Below, one piece after another: positions 6,526 through 8,584 of a stretch of 8,584 nt of DNA (the first letter of the stretch is position 1; each line of letters begins with the position of its first letter). Below the pieces are notes generated by a model. It was not told the origin of the DNA. It ran no database searches and was given only the letters and a program-made list of their open reading frames with translations. The DNA is taken from NCBI GenBank assembly GCA_021819345.1, contig JAKARG010000119.1:1-8584 (forward strand). Reading direction: 5' to 3'. The stretch comes from Actinomycetes bacterium (lineage in GTDB: Bacteria; Actinomycetota; Acidimicrobiia; Acidimicrobiales; Palsa-688). A program made the position numbers and the translations under genes.

Positions 6526-7004
6526 GTACCCGGGGCAGACGGCCTCTCGTCGCCCGGGGGGAGGCTGCGGCGGCGCATCTCCTCGAGCTGGGAGCGGGCC
6601 GCCATCTGCTGGGCGAAGAGGGTCGCCTGGATCCCGTGGAACAACCCTTCCAGCCAACCGACCAGCTGTGCCTGGGCGACGCGAAGCTCACCGTCGCTCG
6701 GCACCTCACCGGCGCCGAAGGGCGACGTCACGCGCTCGAGCTCCTTGCGCAGGTCCGGGGAGAGGCCGCTCGCCAACTCGGCGATCGAGGTGTCGTAGAC
6801 CTCCCGCATCCGGTTCCGGCTCGCCTCGTCCAGGGGAGCCTGGCGCACCTCCTCGAGCAGTTGCTTGATCATCGAGCCGATCCGCATGACCTTGGCGGGC
6901 TGCTCGACGGTCTCGCCAGCCGGCGCCTCGCCGTCGCTCCCGGTGCCGGGCGCCTGCACGACCACCAGTTCGGAGAGGGGGTGTTGGGAGTCGGACGTAG
7001 ACAT
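6516..7004 (-). CDS. bpa: Bacterial proteasome activator Bpa/PafE
   Basis: Bpa is an ATP-independent ring-shaped activator that docks on the 20S proteasome and opens its gate to unfolded substrates, separately from Mpa/ARC and pupylation. The 162-residue protein closely resembles, from memory, Mycobacterium tuberculosis Rv3780. Matching parts include VEQPAKVMRIGSMIKQLLEEVR (33-54), LDEASRNR (58-65), and the helical block PSDGELRVAQAQLVGWLEGLFHGIQATLFAQQMAAR (about 102-137). The C-terminus ends GTYL, matching the HbYX-like docking tail (GQYL in M. tuberculosis) that inserts into the proteasome alpha ring. The first 30 residues are Ser/Gly/Glu-rich and probably disordered. The ATG at 7004 has no Shine-Dalgarno but has a CAGACT box 6 nt upstream. 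No proteasome subunit genes lie in the window, so presence of prcA/prcB is inferred. Confidence 0.95.
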   Translation of the reverse strand: MSTSDSQHPLSELVVVQAPGTGSDGEAPAGETVEQPAKVMRIGSMIKQLLEEVRQAPLDEASRNRMREVYDTSIAELASGLSPDLRKELERVTSPFGAGEVPSDGELRVAQAQLVGWLEGLFHGIQATLFAQQMAARSQLEEMRRRSLPPGDERPSAPGTYL

Positions 7005-7016
7005 GGGAACAGTCTG
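7005..7016 (-). promoter_or_regulatory. Leaderless-type promoter of bpa, slightly degenerate
   Basis: On the minus strand CAGACT (7016-7011), followed by 6 nt (GTTCCC), precedes the ATG. It has the same geometry as the TANNNT boxes of other genes in the window, with C for T at the first position. No Shine-Dalgarno is present, which fits leaderless initiation. Confidence 0.4.
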
Positions 7017-7132
7017 CCCGCTCGTTGCGTGCTCGAAGAGCCTGACGGCCCGCCCGTCTGGGAGCAGGTGCCGGCGGCGGCGCGCCCGCCCCCGGTTCGC
7101 TGCGACCGGTTGCCGCCGAGAGAGCCGACCTC

Positions 7133-7145
7133 GGCCCCGGGGGCC
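7133..7145 (-). terminator. GC-rich inverted repeat downstream of the phosphodiesterase
   Basis: The + strand GGCCCCGGGGGCC is a near-perfect inverted repeat with 5-bp arms and a 3-nt loop. It lies about 95 nt past the phosphodiesterase stop, beyond the tandem repeats and upstream of bpa. It may stop transcription from the phosphodiesterase gene. Without a U-tract and with such high local GC, the call is weak. Confidence 0.2.
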
Positions 7146-7277
7146 TTGCGCCGAGCAAGGGCACCAGCGCCTCGGTCTACGGGCCTGCGGGCCTGCGGGC
7201 CTGCGGGCCTGCGGCGAGCCAGGGCACCGGCACCTCGACCTACGGGCCTGCGCCGAGCAAGGGCACCAGCACCTCGG
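7141..7277. repeat. Three 39-bp-spaced copies of the phosphodiesterase 3' end
   Basis: A 24-bp core beginning cgagc[a/c]agggcacc occurs at 7152-7175, 7215-7238 and 7254-7277. The copies match at 21 to 23 of 24 bases. Copies 1 and 3 stay alike over about 35 bp (7141-7175 and 7244-7277) with one indel and one substitution. The third copy is inside the phosphodiesterase gene and encodes its last residues (VLVPLLGAGP); the other two lie beyond its stop. The spacing is 39 bp between copies 2 and 3. Between copies 1 and 2 it is 63 bp, exactly 39 plus three extra 8-bp units. The array lies between the phosphodiesterase and bpa. Confidence 0.85.
7181..7212. repeat. 8-bp microsatellite GGGCCTGC, four perfect copies
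   Basis: GGGCCTGC is repeated four times head to tail with no mismatch. It sits between the first and second copies of the 39-bp repeat; the second copy has only one such unit (7244-7251). Each unit contains GGCC, so neighbouring units can pair into short hairpins. The tract is noncoding in the present annotation and is a likely site of replication slippage. Confidence 0.9.
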
Positions 7278-8358
7278 CCGCAGTGAGAGAGCCGTGGCGG
7301 CAGACGAGCTGGACCCCGTTGCGCTCGTCGGGGTCGAGGTAGCCGACCGGCTCCCACGGCACGAGCGCCACGTCGCCGAGGCGTGCGCGCGCCCTCGGAC
7401 CGAGCGCCCCGCCGTACCAACCCTCGGCGTCGAGCTCGTCCACGGTCCGCACCCAGGCCTGCCCGCCGTAGCGCTCCACGAGGGCGTCACGGAGGTCACC
7501 CTGCGCGCCGGGGCGGGCGTGGAACCAGCGGAACCGGGCTTCACCGGAGAGCATCCGGGCTGCCGACAGCACGTCACGGTCGAGCGGCCGGGCTCGCGAG
7601 CCCACCTCGACCTGGCCGTGGTCGGCGGTCACTGCCAGGGCGGCGCCAGGAGGGAGCACCCCCAACAGCTCTGCCACCAGCCGGTCGGTCCAACGGAGCT
7701 CGGCTTCGTAGTGGGCCCCGAGGCCGGCAGCGTGGGCAACCTTGTCGACGGCGTCGTAGTAGGCGTACACGAAGGGCTCTCCGGCCGTGAGGGCTGCGCG
7801 CACCTCCACGGCCAGCCCTGAAGCACTGTGCCAGGAACGGTCGACCCCGCCACGGAGGTGGGACTCGCTGAACCCGCTGCCCCGGAAGGCCGAAGAGCTC
7901 ACCACCGGGACCGCTCGACCGGCGAAGGGGACGGCCGCGTTGAGCCCGGCCGGCGGCACCCACCGACGTGCGTCACCGCTCGGGGTGGTCCACTTCAAGA
8001 CGTTGAGGACCTCCTCTCCAGCCGGAACCTCGACGCGGACCCGGTAGCCCACGACACCGTGCAGGGCGGGTGGCACCCCCGAGGTGATCGAGGTGAGCGC
8101 AGTGGCGGTGGTGGTGGGAGCCACGGAGGTGATCGGCCCGCCGGCCATCGAAGCGAGGGTCGGAGCCAGCTCCCGGCGCCGGACCAGCTGCTCCCAGCCG
8201 AGCCCGTCGACGACCAGCAGCACGACCTGGCGGGCCTCGGCCACCGGCTGGGGCACCCACGCCGGGCGGGTGCCCGGCTCTCCGGTCAGCCCCGCCAGCA
8301 GCGACGAAAGGCACGCTCCCCCGTAGGCGGGAAGGGTCGGAACCGGCTCGGAGCCCAC
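7240..8358 (-). CDS. Alkaline-phosphatase-superfamily nucleotide pyrophosphatase/phosphodiesterase-like protein
   Basis: This is a two-metal phosphoryl hydrolase of the nucleotide pyrophosphatase/phosphodiesterase type. All expected ligands are visible in the 372-residue protein. They are D51 (VVDGLGW), nucleophile T84 (APTTTATALTSITSG), D205 and H209 (YDAVDKVAH), D246 and H247 (VTADHGQVEV) and H355 (CRHGS). There is no signal peptide or membrane segment, so it probably acts in the cytoplasm. The GTG at 8358 is chosen because TAGGGT lies 7 nt upstream; an ATG at 8362 is in another frame. The last codons form one copy of a tandem repeat that continues past the TAG stop. The gene is divergent from the Rrf2-like gene and lies 235 bp upstream of bpa on the same strand. 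The actual substrate (nucleotide, phosphonate or phosphodiester) is unknown. Confidence 0.87.
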   Translation of the reverse strand: MGSEPVPTLPAYGGACLSSLLAGLTGEPGTRPAWVPQPVAEARQVVLLVVDGLGWEQLVRRRELAPTLASMAGGPITSVAPTTTATALTSITSGVPPALHGVVGYRVRVEVPAGEEVLNVLKWTTPSGDARRWVPPAGLNAAVPFAGRAVPVVSSSAFRGSGFSESHLRGGVDRSWHSASGLAVEVRAALTAGEPFVYAYYDAVDKVAHAAGLGAHYEAELRWTDRLVAELLGVLPPGAALAVTADHGQVEVGSRARPLDRDVLSAARMLSGEARFRWFHARPGAQGDLRDALVERYGGQAWVRTVDELDAEGWYGGALGPRARARLGDVALVPWEPVGYLDPDERNGVQLVCRHGSLTAAEVLVPLLGAGP

Positions 8359-8371
8359 CCATCCGACCCTA
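8359..8371 (-). promoter_or_regulatory. Leaderless-type promoter of the phosphodiesterase gene
   Basis: On the minus strand TAGGGT (8371-8366) is followed by 7 nt and the GTG at 8358. The spacing is one base longer than at the other starts in this window but still puts the expected transcript start at the initiation codon. There is no Shine-Dalgarno at normal distance. Confidence 0.45.
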
Positions 8372-8412
8372 CCGGGCGCAAGTGCCGGCGGCTCCCGGGC
8401 GCAGGTGCCGGC
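8372..8412. repeat. Direct repeat, two 18-bp copies, at the divergent promoter region
   Basis: CCGGGCGCA[A/G]GTGCCGGC occurs at 8372-8389 and 8395-8412, with 17 of 18 bases identical and starts 23 bp apart, close to two helical turns. The first copy abuts the phosphodiesterase -10 box and would overlap its -35 region. This is a plausible pair of regulator-binding sites. Confidence 0.5.
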
Positions 8413-8420
8413 AGTGCCGA

Positions 8421-8458
8421 GCGCCGCGGGGGTGAGCGGCGAACCGCGCGCCGCGGGG
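8421..8458. repeat. Direct repeat GCGCCGCGGGG, two copies
   Basis: The 11-mer occurs at 8421-8431 and 8448-8458, 27 bp apart, with loosely similar flanks (gtgagcgg and tgcgcgg). At this GC content it may be coincidental, although it sits in the middle of the divergent intergenic region. Confidence 0.3.
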
Positions 8459-8499
8459 TGCGCGGTGAGGCTCGCTCCGCTCCGAGCAGCGCGGCTACC

Positions 8500-8538
8500 G
8501 GAGCCGCCCGGTGGAGCCGACCGGCGGAGCTGCCCGGT
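8500..8538. repeat. Three head-to-tail 13-bp repeats just upstream of the Rrf2-like gene
   Basis: GGAGCCGCCCGGT (8500-8512), GGAGCCGACCGGC (8513-8525) and GGAGCTGCCCGGT (8526-8538) abut without spacers and share GGAGCyGmCCGGy. The array ends 2 bp before the TAGCAT -10 box and so covers the expected -35 region. This position suits an operator array, perhaps for autoregulation by the Rrf2-type protein, but that is inference. Confidence 0.6.
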
Positions 8539-8540
8539 CC

Positions 8541-8552
8541 TAGCATGGGAGC
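8541..8552 (+). promoter_or_regulatory. Leaderless-type promoter of the Rrf2-like gene
   Basis: TAGCAT (8541-8546), followed by 6 nt (GGGAGC), leads directly to the GTG at 8553. The block is identical to that at 3484-3498 apart from one base in the -10 hexamer. No other ribosome-binding site is present. Confidence 0.6.
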
Positions 8553-8584
8553 GTGAAGGTGTCGACCCGTGGCGACTACGCCAG
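8553..8584 (+). CDS. Rrf2-family transcriptional regulator, N-terminal fragment (cut by the window end)
   Basis: Only ten codons and two further bases are present, reading (V/M)KVSTRGDYA from a GTG at 8553. This matches the conserved N-terminus of Rrf2-type winged-helix regulators (typically MKLSTRGRYAL or similar), the family of IscR, NsrR and RsrR. The GTG start is supported by the TAGCAT box 6 nt upstream. Whether it has the three cysteines that bind an Fe-S cluster cannot be seen. Three tandem 13-bp repeats directly upstream may be its own operator. The call rests on a very short match, though a distinctive one. Confidence 0.7.
   Translation, partial: MKVSTRGDYA

Noticed and set aside
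6317..6709. N-terminal extension of the acyl-CoA synthetase
   Set aside because: The frame is open, but the extra 131 residues show no family similarity and overlap bpa. The GGGGAGG site at 6322-6328 marks the ATG at 6316.
7141..7277. CRISPR array
   Set aside because: The repeats are nested and nearly contiguous, with no unique spacers of even length and no cas genes. The pattern fits tandem duplication of a gene end.
7005..7577. N-terminal extension of bpa through the repeat region
   Set aside because: The extra residues are Arg/Pro-rich shadow sequence overlapping the phosphodiesterase. The Bpa family begins near the ATG at 7004, which has a promoter-like box.
8360..8362. ATG at 8362 as the phosphodiesterase start
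   Set aside because: It is in a different frame from the phosphodiesterase motifs. The GTG at 8358 is in frame and suitably spaced from TAGGGT.
8372..8540. tRNA or other structured RNA in the intergenic region
   Set aside because: The region is GC-rich with short repeats, but no acceptor stem, T-loop consensus or cloverleaf could be traced on either strand.

Overview
The window is very GC-rich, with dense G/C-ending codons. It carries a fused CofG/CofH F420-cofactor gene (fbiC) and a bacterial proteasome activator (bpa/pafE). Together these point to an actinomycete (Actinomycetota); F420 and the 20S proteasome co-occur there, and several starts look leaderless, as is common in that phylum. 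Any placement below phylum, for example Acidimicrobiia, would be a guess.

Layout from left to right: (1) fbiC on + (15-2321), followed by a palindromic hairpin. (2) A ketoacyl-ACP synthase III (KAS III) on - (2427-3437), convergent with fbiC. (3) A 58-bp divergent promoter region, then an MDR-type quinone oxidoreductase-like gene on + (3496-4560). (4) A class I AMP-forming acyl-CoA synthetase on - (4565-6316). Its stop lies 4 bp from the stop of the MDR gene, with an 11-bp perfect hairpin inside the MDR 3' end. (5) A 199-bp gap holding a promoter-like site, a strong RBS on each strand and a candidate 52-codon gene on + (6367-6525). (6) bpa on - (6516-7004). (7) A 235-bp gap with an unusual nested tandem repeat that copies the 3' end of the next gene. 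(8) An alkaline-phosphatase-superfamily phosphodiesterase on - (7240-8358). (9) A 194-bp divergent region with three short repeat sets. (10) The first codons of an Rrf2-type regulator on + (8553 to the window end). No gene-free stretch exceeds 300 bases.

The KAS III, oxidoreductase and acyl-CoA synthetase plausibly form an acyl-chain metabolism neighbourhood, although they are not one transcript. bpa and fbiC are single-gene functions of core actinobacterial physiology. I found no phage, CRISPR, transposon, defence or RNA gene. The window is mostly ordinary chromosome. The best leads are a repeated leaderless-promoter layout, a gene-end repeat array with an 8-bp microsatellite, a set of 13-bp head-to-tail repeats at the Rrf2 promoter, and a small gene candidate opposite the synthetase leader.
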